In this document: piece by piece, positions 26,526 through 34,381 of the stretch | How the letters are laid out: each line of letters opens with the position of its first letter | Position numbering within the stretch: position 1 is the first letter of the stretch | Origin: Sulfurimicrobium sp963741495 | Lineage (GTDB): Bacteria > Pseudomonadota > Gammaproteobacteria > Burkholderiales > Sulfuricellaceae | Length of the DNA: 64,000 nucleotides | Assembly: GCA_963741495.1 (NCBI GenBank) | Contig: CAVUID010000011.1 | Coordinates: 62,001-126,000, forward strand | Direction: 5' to 3' | Notes under the pieces: generated by a model | Seen by the model: only the letters and a program-made list of their open reading frames with translations | Database searches by the model: none | What the model was told of the DNA's origin: nothing | Translations under genes and position numbers: made by a program

Positions 26526-26942
26526 TCAGGTCAGCTTGCTGGTCCACTCGTCCAGAACCACGCAGGCTTCCTTGCTGGGATCTTTCGGATCGCGCAGCGC
26601 ATTGATCTGGCACAGGTACTCATTGCCTTTCTTGTCTTTTACGTTGATATACGGGCTGGGGCCGTAAGGCTCGAAAGCGCTTGAATCCGCGTAAATGAAG
26701 TCGAACTCGCCATTGACGTCGATTTCAAGCTTGCCGCCATGGCTTTCTCCGTAGTCGTGCCAGCGCGTGTTGAGATCCCCACCCTCAATGACCGGGGACA
26801 TGCGGGCCGCTTTTTTGTCATGCCAGGCAATGACGACCGGTTCGATGATGTAGGGATCCTTGTCAGCCAGAGTGGCAGCCAGTCCGCTGGCCATTCTGTA
26901 GTCCAGGTCCATACCCGAATAGTTGATGTGAGCTGATTTCAT
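26526..26942 (-). CDS. AF1514/DUF5619-like small protein
   Basis: The 138-residue soluble protein opens MKSAHINYSGMDLDYRMASGLA and continues with IIEPVVIAWHDKKAARMSP, RWHDYGESHGGKLEIDVNGEFDFIY. This resembles the AF1514 family, small proteins of unknown function known from archaea and sulfur- or iron-cycling bacteria. It ends with a short cysteine-containing segment (YLCQIN and EACVVLDEW). AGGAGG lies before the ATG. Family assignment is from memory of the pattern and is not certain. Confidence 0.5.
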   Translation of the reverse strand: MKSAHINYSGMDLDYRMASGLAATLADKDPYIIEPVVIAWHDKKAARMSPVIEGGDLNTRWHDYGESHGGKLEIDVNGEFDFIYADSSAFEPYGPSPYINVKDKKGNEYLCQINALRDPKDPSKEACVVLDEWTSKLT

Positions 26943-27246
26943 TTTAACCTCCTGTTATTTGCCATAGATGGAAAAAGGAGAGATGCCGTCACATGATGCG
27001 CAGATAAATCTCTCGCGTTTCCTGGATGTCGTATTCCGCTTCGTGGTTCCGCTACCGCCGACGATAGGAAAAGCCGGTACCCATGCTTCAAATATAGTGG
27101 ATTGGTTTATTAAAACAATCAGGTATTGTGTGTAGATTTGGGGCGTATCCGGATGTGTCGCCGGGCCGGTCGTATTTTTCTGTTGTCCGGCCCGGATAAA
27201 TCGTCTCTGCAGGTAGAATGGCATTTTTCATGACTGCACGGATTTC
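26943..27246. other. Divergent intergenic region upstream of pabC
   Basis: No gene is evident in the 304 bases between the AF1514-like gene and pabC. The part at 27095-27140 is AT-rich (for example TGGTTTATTAAAACAATC) and is the best place for a promoter of the pabC-mltG-tmk-holB run; no clear consensus pair can be fixed. Confidence 0.4.
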
Positions 27247-28050
27247 ATGACGCTGATTGATGGCATCCCGTCGGATGCCGTTCCTGCCAATGACCGCGGC
27301 CTGCTTTATGGCGACGGTGTGTTCCGCACCCTGAAAAGGGCGGGCGGGCTCAGCCTTTGCTGGCCCCGGCAATATGCGAAGCTGGCTGCTGATTGCGCCG
27401 CGCTGGGTTTGCGCTGCCCCGATGCGGCAACGCTGGCAGCCGAGCTGGAACAGTTGCCGCCGGATTGCGTGGCCAAGATCATCGTCACGCGCGGGCCGGG
27501 CGCCCGGGGCTATGTCGTGGCGGCGGATGCCGTGCCCACGCGTATTGTGACCGCCAGCGCCTTGCCGGCTTATCCGCCCAGCCACTATGCTGGCGGTGTG
27601 AAAGTGCATTTGTGCAACCTGCGCCTGTCTTCACAGCCGCGTCTGGCGGGAGTCAAGCACCTCAACCGGCTGGAAAATGTGCTGGCGCGCATGGAATGGA
27701 ATGATGCGGACATTGCCGAAGGTATATTGCGGGATGAGGCGGATAATGTCATTGAAGGCACCATGAGCAACCTGTTCTGCTGTCGTGCGGGGGTGCTGCA
27801 TACGCCGGATCTGTCCCGCTGCGGCGTGGCAGGCGTGCAGCGTGATCGCATGCTGGCCTTTGCGGCTGCACTGGGCCTGCCCGCTCATGTCGCGCCGCTT
27901 TCGCTGGAAGAATTGATGGCGGCAGACGAGGTCATGCTGTGCAACAGCGTGATCGGTCTGTGGCAAGTGCGGGAGTTCAATGGCCGGGTTTGGGCGAGCG
28001 GTGAGGTATGCGCTCGCCTGAGGACTTTGCTGGAAGGGCGGGATGATTAA
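27247..28050 (+). CDS. pabC: Aminodeoxychorismate lyase
   Basis: The 267-residue PLP enzyme (fold type IV) converts 4-amino-4-deoxychorismate to 4-aminobenzoate and pyruvate in folate synthesis. NDRGLLYGDGVFRTLK (residues 18-33) is the family's N-terminal signature. The PLP lysine is in RLAGVKHLNRLENVLAR near 139, and EGTMSNLFCC near 176 is the typical phosphate-side motif. It overlaps mltG by eight bases; pabC-mltG-tmk-holB is the classic bacterial order. Confidence 0.93.
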   Translation: MTLIDGIPSDAVPANDRGLLYGDGVFRTLKRAGGLSLCWPRQYAKLAADCAALGLRCPDAATLAAELEQLPPDCVAKIIVTRGPGARGYVVAADAVPTRIVTASALPAYPPSHYAGGVKVHLCNLRLSSQPRLAGVKHLNRLENVLARMEWNDADIAEGILRDEADNVIEGTMSNLFCCRAGVLHTPDLSRCGVAGVQRDRMLAFAAALGLPAHVAPLSLEELMAADEVMLCNSVIGLWQVREFNGRVWASGEVCARLRTLLEGRDD

Positions 28051-29047
28051 AAAACTGCTTCGGGTGCTTGTGCTGGTAATACTGCTGACTGCAGGGTGGG
28101 CGGCCTATTTTGTCGTCACGCCGCTGCAATTGCCGAATACGCCTTATGGCTTCACGCTCAAGCATGGCAGCTCCCTGCGCAGTGTGGCGCGCCAGCTGGT
28201 GGAAGCCGACGTTTTGAAAGAGCCATGGAGTTTCACCATGCTGGTGCGCCTGCTGGGCAAGGCGGGGGAGCTCAAGGCCGGCAATTATTCTCTGGAAACC
28301 AATCCCACGCCGCTCCAGCTGTTCCGCATGATCACCCGTGGCGATGTGAGCCAGAGCGAAATCGCCCTGATTGAAGGCTGGAACTTCAAGCGCATGCGGC
28401 AGGCGCTGGACGAGCACGAGGCGATTCGTCACGATTCGGCGCAACTGAGCGAACGGGAGGTCCTGGAAAAAATCGGTGCCAGTGAAGCCATCGCGGAAGG
28501 GCTGTTTTTTCCCGATACCTACTATTTCAGCAGCGGCATGAGCGATCTGGCCATTCTCAAACGCGCCTATCAGGCAATGCAGAAGCGCCTTGCCAGCGCA
28601 TGGGCGGAGCGCGATCCCCTGTTGCCCTACAATACGCCCTATGAAGTTCTGATCATGGCTTCCATTGTCGAGAAGGAAACGGGGCGGGCGAACGAGCGCC
28701 CGCTGATTGCCGGGGTGTTCGTCAACCGCCTGCGCATCAATATGCGCCTGCAGACCGACCCGACGGTCATTTACGGCATGGGCGACAGTTTTGACGGCAA
28801 CCTGCGGCGTGCCGACCTTCTGACGGATACGCCTTATAATACCTATACCCGTTTCGGCCTGCCGCCGGGGCCGATCGCCATGCCGGGCTGGGGCGCGTTG
28901 CAGGCTGCGGTGCATCCTGCAACGACGAAGGCATTGTATTTCGTCGGTAAGGGCAACGGTACGCACAAGTTTTCGAACAGTCTGGAAGAACACAATCTGG
29001 CAGTAGCTCGCTATCAGTTAGGCCGTAAGCAGGGGACGCAAAATTAA
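28043..29047 (+). CDS. mltG: Endolytic murein transglycosylase MltG
   Basis: The 334-residue inner-membrane enzyme has an N-terminal span (residues 5-22), a LysM-like domain and the YceG/MltG catalytic region. LFFPDTYYF near 153, the catalytic Glu in IMASIVEKETGRANE (near 215), LQTDPTVIYG and YNTYTRFGLPPGPIAMPG are all present. It cuts nascent peptidoglycan and ends glycan chains. Its TAA stop overlaps the proposed ATT start of tmk. Confidence 0.95.
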   Translation: MIKKLLRVLVLVILLTAGWAAYFVVTPLQLPNTPYGFTLKHGSSLRSVARQLVEADVLKEPWSFTMLVRLLGKAGELKAGNYSLETNPTPLQLFRMITRGDVSQSEIALIEGWNFKRMRQALDEHEAIRHDSAQLSEREVLEKIGASEAIAEGLFFPDTYYFSSGMSDLAILKRAYQAMQKRLASAWAERDPLLPYNTPYEVLIMASIVEKETGRANERPLIAGVFVNRLRINMRLQTDPTVIYGMGDSFDGNLRRADLLTDTPYNTYTRFGLPPGPIAMPGWGALQAAVHPATTKALYFVGKGNGTHKFSNSLEEHNLAVARYQLGRKQGTQN

Positions 29048-29648
29048 AGGCAAATTCATTACACTGGAAGGCATCGACGGCGCAGGCAAAAGCACCCACC
29101 TCGACTGGCTGGCAGAAACGCTGACGCGGCGTGGGTGTAAAGTGGTCGTGACCCGCGAACCGGGCGGCACACCGCTGGGCGAGACGCTGCGCGGCTTGTT
29201 GCTCAATCACGCCATGGATCTGGAAACCGAAGCGCTGCTGATGTTTGCCTCGCGGCGCGAGCACCTGGCGCAGGTCATCCTGCCGGCGCTGGAAGCAGGG
29301 AAGTGGGTGATTTCGGATCGCTTTACCGATGCCAGTTTTGCCTATCAGGGCGGTGGCCGAGGGATTGATACGGCGCGTCTGCGCGTTCTTGAAGATTGGG
29401 TGCAGCAAGGATTGCAGCCCGACCTGACCCTGCTCTTCGATGTGCCACTGGAAGTGGCGCGCCAGCGGCTCTCCGCCAGTGTCACGCTGGATCGCTTCGA
29501 GCAGGAAAAACAGGATTTCTTCCAGCGCGTGCGGCAGGCTTACCTTGCCCGCGCAGCAGCGTTCCCAGAGCGCATTCGCGTGATCGATTCGACCCGCACA
29601 GTGCCGCAGATCCGGGCGGAACTGGAAACCCTGATTGCCGAGCTATAA
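29043..29648 (+). CDS. tmk: Thymidylate kinase with an apparent ATT start codon
   Basis: The 201-residue product phosphorylates dTMP to dTDP. The P-loop EGIDGAGKST (residues 9-18), TREPGGTPLGE, ISDRFTDASFAYQGGGRG and the DR of the LID region are present, so the enzyme looks complete. The frame has a stop at 29019-29021 and then no ATG, GTG or TTG before the P-loop. The only sensible start is ATT at 29043, where homologues have ATG followed by a KGKFITLEG-like start, with AGGGGA seven bases upstream. ATT overlaps the TAA stop of mltG. An ATG here would abolish that stop, so a single-base error would also change mltG. Confidence 0.9.
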   Translation: MKGKFITLEGIDGAGKSTHLDWLAETLTRRGCKVVVTREPGGTPLGETLRGLLLNHAMDLETEALLMFASRREHLAQVILPALEAGKWVISDRFTDASFAYQGGGRGIDTARLRVLEDWVQQGLQPDLTLLFDVPLEVARQRLSASVTLDRFEQEKQDFFQRVRQAYLARAAAFPERIRVIDSTRTVPQIRAELETLIAEL

Positions 29649-29652
29649 GGCT

Positions 29653-30660
29653 GTGTCTATCTATCCCTGGCAAACGGAAATCTGGCGCCAGCTTAATGCG
29701 ATGCGCCAGAACCTGCCCCATGCCCTGCTGTTTCAGGGACGCAAGGGCGTCGGCAAGCTTGAATTTGCCCGCGCACTGGCGCAGGGCTTGCTGTGCGAAA
29801 CGCCCCTGCCCTCTGGCGAAGGGTGCGGAAAATGTCTCGCCTGTGGCTGGTTTGCGCAGGGTAATCACCCGGATTTCCGCAGTGTGGAACCCGAGGCGCT
29901 GACCGAGACGGAGGATGACAAGCCGGCCAAGGGCAAGAAGCCCAGCCATGAGATCAAGATCGAGCAGATTCGCGAACTGGCCGGTCTGGTGAGCCTGAGC
30001 ACGCATCGCAACGGTAAACGCGTCATCCTGATCCATCCGGCCGAGGCCATGAATGCCAATGCAGCCAATGCCCTGCTGAAAACCCTGGAAGAACCGCCGC
30101 CGCAGACCCTGATCATGCTCGTGACGCATCAGGCGCAAGCCCTGCTTCCCACCGTGCGGAGCCGCTGCCTCAAGCTGGCTTTCCCGGTGCCGCCGCTGGC
30201 GCAGTCCACGGAATGGCTGCGCCAGCAGGGTGTGCCCGACCCTGCGCCATTCCTGGCGCAGGCGGGCTATGCGCCACTGGCGGCGCTGGCACTTTCCGGC
30301 GATGAGTTACAGGAACTGCGGCAGGTTTTTTTATCCCAATTGTCTCGTCCGCAGGCGCTGGATCCCATCGCCCTGGCGGAGAAGAACGAGAAAATGGATT
30401 TGCCCAACATGCTGAAGTGGTTGCAGCAGTGGCTGTATGATCTGATCGGCTGTCGCCTGAGCGGGCTGATCCGCTATCAGCCGGATTTCGCCAGCGAAAT
30501 TCAGGCGCTGGCACCACGCATTTCTTTGCAAGCGGCCCTGATGTTTCAAAAAGAGTTGCTGGCAGCGCAAAAAATTGTGCATCATCCCCTGAATACGCAG
30601 TTGTTTCTGGAGCAATTATTGCTATCCTATATGCAGTTAATGAATCCGAGTAGAGACTGA
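29653..30660 (+). CDS. holB: DNA polymerase III delta-prime subunit
   Basis: The protein of 335 residues is a clamp-loader AAA+ subunit. It opens VSIYPWQTEIWRQL, then HALLFQGRKGVGKLEFARALAQ (modified Walker A), a zinc module with CGKCLACGWF, NANAANALLKTLEEPPPQT (the conserved sensor/SRC-adjacent region) and RSRCLKLAFP. GTG at 29653 is chosen because homologues begin near YPWQ; a TTG at 29635 inside the end of tmk is the alternative. It sits in its normal place after tmk. Confidence 0.92.
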   Translation: MSIYPWQTEIWRQLNAMRQNLPHALLFQGRKGVGKLEFARALAQGLLCETPLPSGEGCGKCLACGWFAQGNHPDFRSVEPEALTETEDDKPAKGKKPSHEIKIEQIRELAGLVSLSTHRNGKRVILIHPAEAMNANAANALLKTLEEPPPQTLIMLVTHQAQALLPTVRSRCLKLAFPVPPLAQSTEWLRQQGVPDPAPFLAQAGYAPLAALALSGDELQELRQVFLSQLSRPQALDPIALAEKNEKMDLPNMLKWLQQWLYDLIGCRLSGLIRYQPDFASEIQALAPRISLQAALMFQKELLAAQKIVHHPLNTQLFLEQLLLSYMQLMNPSRD

Positions 30661-30662
30661 TC

Positions 30663-31031
30663 ATGGCTGAAGCCGAGAGCAAAGCCCCCATTTCCCGTCC
30701 CGGGGTGCTGTCATTGAGCATCAAGGAGAAGCCGGCGCTGTATGCCGCGTACATGCCTTTTCTCAAGGGTGGCGGCATATTCATCCCGACGACCAAAGCT
30801 TACCGCCTGGGTGACGAGGTGTTCATGCTGCTGACCCTGATGGATGACCCCAACAAGCTGCCGGTAGCCGGCAAGGTTGCCTGGATTACCCCTGCCGAGG
30901 CGCAGGGCAACAAGTCCCAGGGCATTGGCGTCCAGTTCTCCGACAACGAAAGCGGCATTGCCGCCCGCAACAAGATCGAGGGCTTGCTGGGCGGCAACCT
31001 CAAGTCCACGCGCCCGACCCATACCATGTAA
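30663..31031 (+). CDS. pilZ: PilZ-domain protein (type IV pilus assembly PilZ type)
   Basis: The 122-residue cytoplasmic protein matches PilZ proteins coded after holB: RPGVLSLSIKEKPALYAAYMPFLKGGGIFIPT, LGDEVFMLLTLMDD, and VAGKVAWITPAEAQGNKSQGIGVQF. The canonical c-di-GMP-binding RxxxR / D-S-x-x-G residues are missing at the N-terminus, as in the pilus-assembly PilZ branch that acts without binding c-di-GMP. It starts three bases after holB stops. In known systems this protein works with the PilB ATPase and an EAL protein. Confidence 0.88.
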   Translation: MAEAESKAPISRPGVLSLSIKEKPALYAAYMPFLKGGGIFIPTTKAYRLGDEVFMLLTLMDDPNKLPVAGKVAWITPAEAQGNKSQGIGVQFSDNESGIAARNKIEGLLGGNLKSTRPTHTM

Positions 31032-31033
31032 AA

Positions 31034-31144
31034 GGTGAGGGGGTAGGGGTGAGGCGTGAGGCGTGAAATCTTGGCGGATCGTGTTTTTGACTTTCCTCTT
31101 CACCCCTCACCCCTCACCCCTCACCCCTCACCCCTCACCCTCAC
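31034..31144. repeat. Inverted heptanucleotide repeat arrays before tatD
   Basis: TTCACCC followed by five exact CTCACCC units spans 31099-31140. An opposing array of GTGAGG-type heptads (GGTGAGG, GGTAGGG, GGTGAGG, CGTGAGG) lies at 31034-31062. The two can pair into a long imperfect stem around a 35-base loop. The right array ends 14 bases before the tatD ATG, where no Shine-Dalgarno is seen. Confidence 0.88.
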
Positions 31145-31154
31145 GATTCTCACC

Positions 31155-31931
31155 ATGTTCATCGATTCCCACTGCCACATCAATTTTCCCGGCCTGGCCG
31201 AGCGTGTTCCTGAATTGCTGGCTGCCATGGCGCGCAATCAGGTGACCCATGCCCTGTGCGTCAGTGTCGAACTGGCCGCTTTCCCGCAGATTCTCAATCT
31301 GGCCGAGCAACATCCCAATATTTTTGCTTCGGTCGGTGTGCATCCCGATCACGAGGATTGCGCGGAGCCGGATGTTGAACAGCTGGTTGCGCTGGCAAGC
31401 CACCCGAAAGTGGTCGCCGTGGGCGAAACCGGGCTCGACTATTTCCGCCTGACGGGCGATCTGGAATGGCAGCGCGCGCGTTTTCGCACTCACATTCGCG
31501 CTGCGCTGCAGTGCGGCAAGCCGCTGATTATCCATACCCGTGCAGCGGCAGAAGATACCTTGCGCATCATGCGCGAGGAGGGCGCGGAGCAGGTGGGCGG
31601 GGTGATGCACTGTTTTACTGAAAGCCGGGACGTGGCTGAACAGGCGATGGCGCTGAATTTTCATATTTCCTTCTCCGGCATCGTGACCTTCAAGAAAGCG
31701 CTGGAACTGAAGGAAGTGGCGAAATACGTCCCGCTGGAGCGCATGCTGATCGAAACCGACTCACCCTATCTGGCGCCAGTGCCCTATCGCGGCAAGACCA
31801 ACGAACCCGCCTATGTGCGTCATGTGGCCGAGGAGATTGCTCATTTGCGCGGTATCAGCCTTGAGGATGTGGGGGCAGCCACGACGCGCAACTTTTTCGA
31901 ATTGTTCCGGGCCGCGCAGGCATGGAAGTAG
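31155..31931 (+). CDS. tatD: TatD-family metal-dependent hydrolase
   Basis: At 258 residues, this amidohydrolase-type protein begins MFIDSHCHINFPGL, giving the HxH metal site at residues 6-8. Further ligands are in GETGLDYF (E), PLIIHTRAA (H), GVMHCFTES (H) and IETDSPYL (D). TatD proteins are magnesium-dependent DNases or related hydrolases involved in DNA repair. It follows the PilZ gene in the usual order. The start at 31155 is firm because the catalytic motif starts there; the upstream in-frame sequence is just repeat. The gene has no ordinary ribosome binding site, see the heptad repeat. Confidence 0.92.
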   Translation: MFIDSHCHINFPGLAERVPELLAAMARNQVTHALCVSVELAAFPQILNLAEQHPNIFASVGVHPDHEDCAEPDVEQLVALASHPKVVAVGETGLDYFRLTGDLEWQRARFRTHIRAALQCGKPLIIHTRAAAEDTLRIMREEGAEQVGGVMHCFTESRDVAEQAMALNFHISFSGIVTFKKALELKEVAKYVPLERMLIETDSPYLAPVPYRGKTNEPAYVRHVAEEIAHLRGISLEDVGAATTRNFFELFRAAQAWK

Positions 31932-32686
31932 TCTTTCTCGGCAGCGGCTCCAGCGCCGGCACGCCGGTGATTGGCTGCGGCTGCGAGACCTGTCTTTCAG
32001 CCGACCCGCGCAACAAGCGCACGCGCTGTTCGATCGCGGTATACATGGACGATGGGGCGGTGCTCCTGGTGGACACAGGGCCGGATCTGCGGATTCAGGC
32101 CCTGCGCGAGAAGCTTGTCCGCGTGGATGCCGTGCTCTACACCCACTATCACGCTGATCACCTGAATGGCCTGGACGACCTGCGCAGCTTCTGCCACCTG
32201 CAGCGCCAGCCGATCCCGGTGTACGGCAACGAAGTTACCATGCAGGGTATTGTGCAGCGTTTCGGTTATGCATTCCCCAGTCATGAGCAGCATCACTGGG
32301 ACAAGCCGGTACTCAAGGCACATGTCGTTGATGGTCCGTTTGTCGCGGGTGGGGTGGAAGTGATCCCGGTGCCGGTCATGCATGGAAAATACGAGATTCT
32401 GGCTTATCGCATCGGCAACATGGCCTATCTGACCGATGTGTCGGATATTTCTGCGGCCAGCATGGAAATGTTGCAGGGGCTGGATTATCTGCTGCTGGAT
32501 TGCCTGCGCTATCGCCCCCATCCGACGCACTTCAGCATGGCAGAGGCAGTCGCGTGGGCCGAAAAAATCGGTGCACGCAATACTTATCTCATCCACATGA
32601 CCCATGAGCTGGAATTCGCGGAATTGAGCGCCAGGCTTCCTGTCGGCGTAAGCCCGGCTTACGACGGATTGCGCCTGCAATGCTAG
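31922..32686 (+). CDS. MBL-fold metallo-hydrolase (PhnP-like)
   Basis: The 254-residue protein has the metallo-beta-lactamase fold with YTHYHADHLNGLDDL (HxHxDH) near 78-92, VMHGKYEILAYRIG, YLTDVSD and a late H in HMTHELEF. The N-terminal GSGSSAGTPVIGCGCETCLS, with closely spaced cysteines, is typical of PhnP-type phosphodiesterases. It starts inside the end of tatD with a 10-base overlap, so it is translationally coupled. The usual substrate class is cyclic or linear phosphodiester; the true one here is unknown. Confidence 0.88.
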   Translation: MEVVFLGSGSSAGTPVIGCGCETCLSADPRNKRTRCSIAVYMDDGAVLLVDTGPDLRIQALREKLVRVDAVLYTHYHADHLNGLDDLRSFCHLQRQPIPVYGNEVTMQGIVQRFGYAFPSHEQHHWDKPVLKAHVVDGPFVAGGVEVIPVPVMHGKYEILAYRIGNMAYLTDVSDISAASMEMLQGLDYLLLDCLRYRPHPTHFSMAEAVAWAEKIGARNTYLIHMTHELEFAELSARLPVGVSPAYDGLRLQC

Positions 32687-33366
32687 CCCGGAATTTTTTT
32701 AGACCTCTTGCCATGTGGCTTGTTGTGCTCTTGTCGAGCCTTGTTCTGTCGACTGCCGTCTATGCCGACACAAGCATGGACGACATGTTTATAGCCATCA
32801 GGAATGGCGACGCAGAGACGGTGACGGATTTATTGCAGCAGGGCGTGGATGCCAACCTGCAGGACGGGCAGGGCTACACCGCCTTGATGATGGCTGCCAG
32901 GGAAGGCTCACCCGATGTGGTGAGGCAATTGCTGGCGCATGGCGCCAAGGTGTATCTGAGAAATCTGTATGGAGAATCAGCGGTGATGCTTGCCGCATAC
33001 AATGGCCACAACTCGGTGATCGAGCAGCTGGTGGCGCGGGGTGCGGCCCTTGGCGCCAATGGCAGGGGCTGGAATCCGTTGATGTATGCAGCCTATGCCG
33101 GCCATGCGAGCACGGCCCGCTTGCTTCTGAGTTATGGCGTTCCGGTTGATGAACAGACCGATGCCGGCCTCTCCGCGTTGATGCTGGCAGCGAAAAATGG
33201 CTGCATCGATTGCGTTACTTTATTGCTGCGTCTGGGCGCAAACCCTGGTCTGCGCAGCAGGCAGGGTGAGTCGGCGCTGGAAATGGCGCTGAGTGTCGGC
33301 AATACCGATATTGGCGAATTGCTGGAGCAGGCCGCCAGCATCAGAGGCTCAAAAAGTCTAAAATAG
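32680..33366 (+). CDS. Secreted ankyrin-repeat protein
   Basis: The 228-residue protein has an N-terminal signal peptide (MLARNFFRPLAMWLVVLLSS, cleavage near VYA-DT) and then five to six ankyrin repeats, shown by recurring GYTALMMAAREG, GESAVMLAAYNGH, GWNPLMYAAYAGH and GLSALMLAAKNG about 33 residues apart. It is therefore a periplasmic protein-binding scaffold; the partner is unknown. It overlaps the metallo-hydrolase gene by seven bases. Confidence 0.88.
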   Translation: MLARNFFRPLAMWLVVLLSSLVLSTAVYADTSMDDMFIAIRNGDAETVTDLLQQGVDANLQDGQGYTALMMAAREGSPDVVRQLLAHGAKVYLRNLYGESAVMLAAYNGHNSVIEQLVARGAALGANGRGWNPLMYAAYAGHASTARLLLSYGVPVDEQTDAGLSALMLAAKNGCIDCVTLLLRLGANPGLRSRQGESALEMALSVGNTDIGELLEQAASIRGSKSLK

Positions 33367-33375
33367 ACTGGGCGA

Positions 33376-33405
33376 TTGAATAGCCGGGCCTGTTTGTGCT
33401 ATTAT
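33376..33405 (+). promoter_or_regulatory. Probable sigma-70 promoter of rpsB
   Basis: TTGAAT (33376-33381) and TATTAT (33400-33405) are 18 bases apart, with TGC directly before the -10, an extended -10 element. It lies just after the ankyrin gene stop and about 160 bases before rpsB. Confidence 0.55.
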
Positions 33406-33411
33406 CGCGGC

Positions 33412-33564
33412 CCAATTTGACTGGCTTTGAATGCAGCCAAATTTTGATGCCGCCGCAAGGCGGTTAATACGCACATCTGTCCCGTTAAGGGTGCCCGAAC
33501 GGATTATTTTCCGGCGGGTCGCGAGCGGACGGATGGAGGCTTAACCCTTAAAAGGAGTTTTACC
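33412..33564 (+). promoter_or_regulatory. rpsB leader, possible S2 autoregulatory region
   Basis: A leader of about 150 bases precedes rpsB. It contains the stable hairpin GCCGCCGCAAGGCGGT (33450-33465) and further G/C-rich stem candidates around 33480-33530, followed by AAAAGGAG just before the ATG. Ribosomal protein S2 represses its own mRNA through the leader in other proteobacteria; whether this leader does so cannot be shown from sequence alone. Confidence 0.4.
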
Positions 33565-34311
33565 ATGTCAGTAACCATGCGCCAGATGCTCGAAGCAGGC
33601 GTTCATTTCGGTCACCAGACCCGCTACTGGAACCCCAAGATGGCACCGTTCATCTTCGGTGACCGCAACAAAATTCATATCGTGAACCTGGAAAAATCTC
33701 TGCCGATGTATGAAGAGGCAACCAAGTTCGTGCGCAAGATGGCCAGCAACAAGGGCAATATCCTGTTCGTCGGCACCAAGCGCCAGGCTCGCGAGATCGT
33801 CAAGGAAGAAGCCGCACGCGCCGGTGCGCCTTATGTGGATTACCGCTGGCTGGGCGGCATGCTCACCAATTTCAAGACGGTAAAGCTGTCTATCAAGCGC
33901 CTCAAGGAAATGGAAGCCATGATTGAAGATGGCAGCATAGAGCGCCTGTCGAAAAAAGAAGCGCTGGGTTTCAAGCGCGAAATGATCAAGCTGGAACGCA
34001 GCCTGGGCGGCATCAAGGATATGGGCGGCCTGCCGGATGCCATGTTCGTGATCGACGTTGGCTACGAAAGCGGCGCCATCACCGAAGCCAAAAAACTGGG
34101 CATTCCCGTGATTGGCATCGTGGATACCAACAACTCGCCAATCGGCGTGGATTATGTGATTCCCGGCAACGACGATTCGAGCAAGGCGATTCGCTTGTAT
34201 GCGCAAGGCATGGCCGATGCAATCCTGGAAGGCCGCAGTCAGGTCGTAACGGATATCATCAAGGGCGATGAGTTCGTCGAAGTGAGTGACGCAGAACAGA
34301 CAGCGGGTTGA
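33565..34311 (+). CDS. rpsB: 30S ribosomal protein S2
   Basis: The 248-residue protein opens MSVTMRQMLEAGVHFGHQTRYWNPKM, the universal S2 signature, and contains GTKRQAREIVKEEA, RWLGGMLTNFKTVK and DTNNSPIGVDYVIPGNDDS. It binds the 30S subunit near the platform. AAAAGGAG precedes the ATG. It heads rpsB-tsf-pyrH-frr, the normal order. Confidence 0.97.
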   Translation: MSVTMRQMLEAGVHFGHQTRYWNPKMAPFIFGDRNKIHIVNLEKSLPMYEEATKFVRKMASNKGNILFVGTKRQAREIVKEEAARAGAPYVDYRWLGGMLTNFKTVKLSIKRLKEMEAMIEDGSIERLSKKEALGFKREMIKLERSLGGIKDMGGLPDAMFVIDVGYESGAITEAKKLGIPVIGIVDTNNSPIGVDYVIPGNDDSSKAIRLYAQGMADAILEGRSQVVTDIIKGDEFVEVSDAEQTAG

Positions 34312-34323
34312 TTTTCCGCAGAA

Positions 34324-34347
34324 AAGGGGCGGAAGCCCCTTTTTTTA
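34324..34347 (+). terminator. Intrinsic terminator or attenuator between rpsB and tsf
   Basis: AGGGGCGGAAGCCCCT followed by a seven-T run forms a classic hairpin-plus-U-tract. Its place inside an operon that is normally cotranscribed suggests partial termination that sets the rpsB to tsf ratio. Confidence 0.8.
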
Positions 34348-34381
34348 GCTTTGGATATTTGAGAAATTTAGGAGTTTGAAT

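Noticed and set aside
26091..26942. The two small minus-strand genes as a toxin-antitoxin pair
   Set aside because: Sizes (122 and 138 residues), a 66-base gap and the sequences themselves match no toxin or antitoxin family I know.
31099..31140. CRISPR-like repeat run before tatD
   Set aside because: Units are only 7 bases, directly tandem without spacers; it is a simple heptad array.
34324..34347. Hairpin plus U-run as the end of the rpsB operon
   Set aside because: Kept as an attenuator rather than an operon end because tsf has its own Shine-Dalgarno just downstream and no clear new promoter is seen between them.
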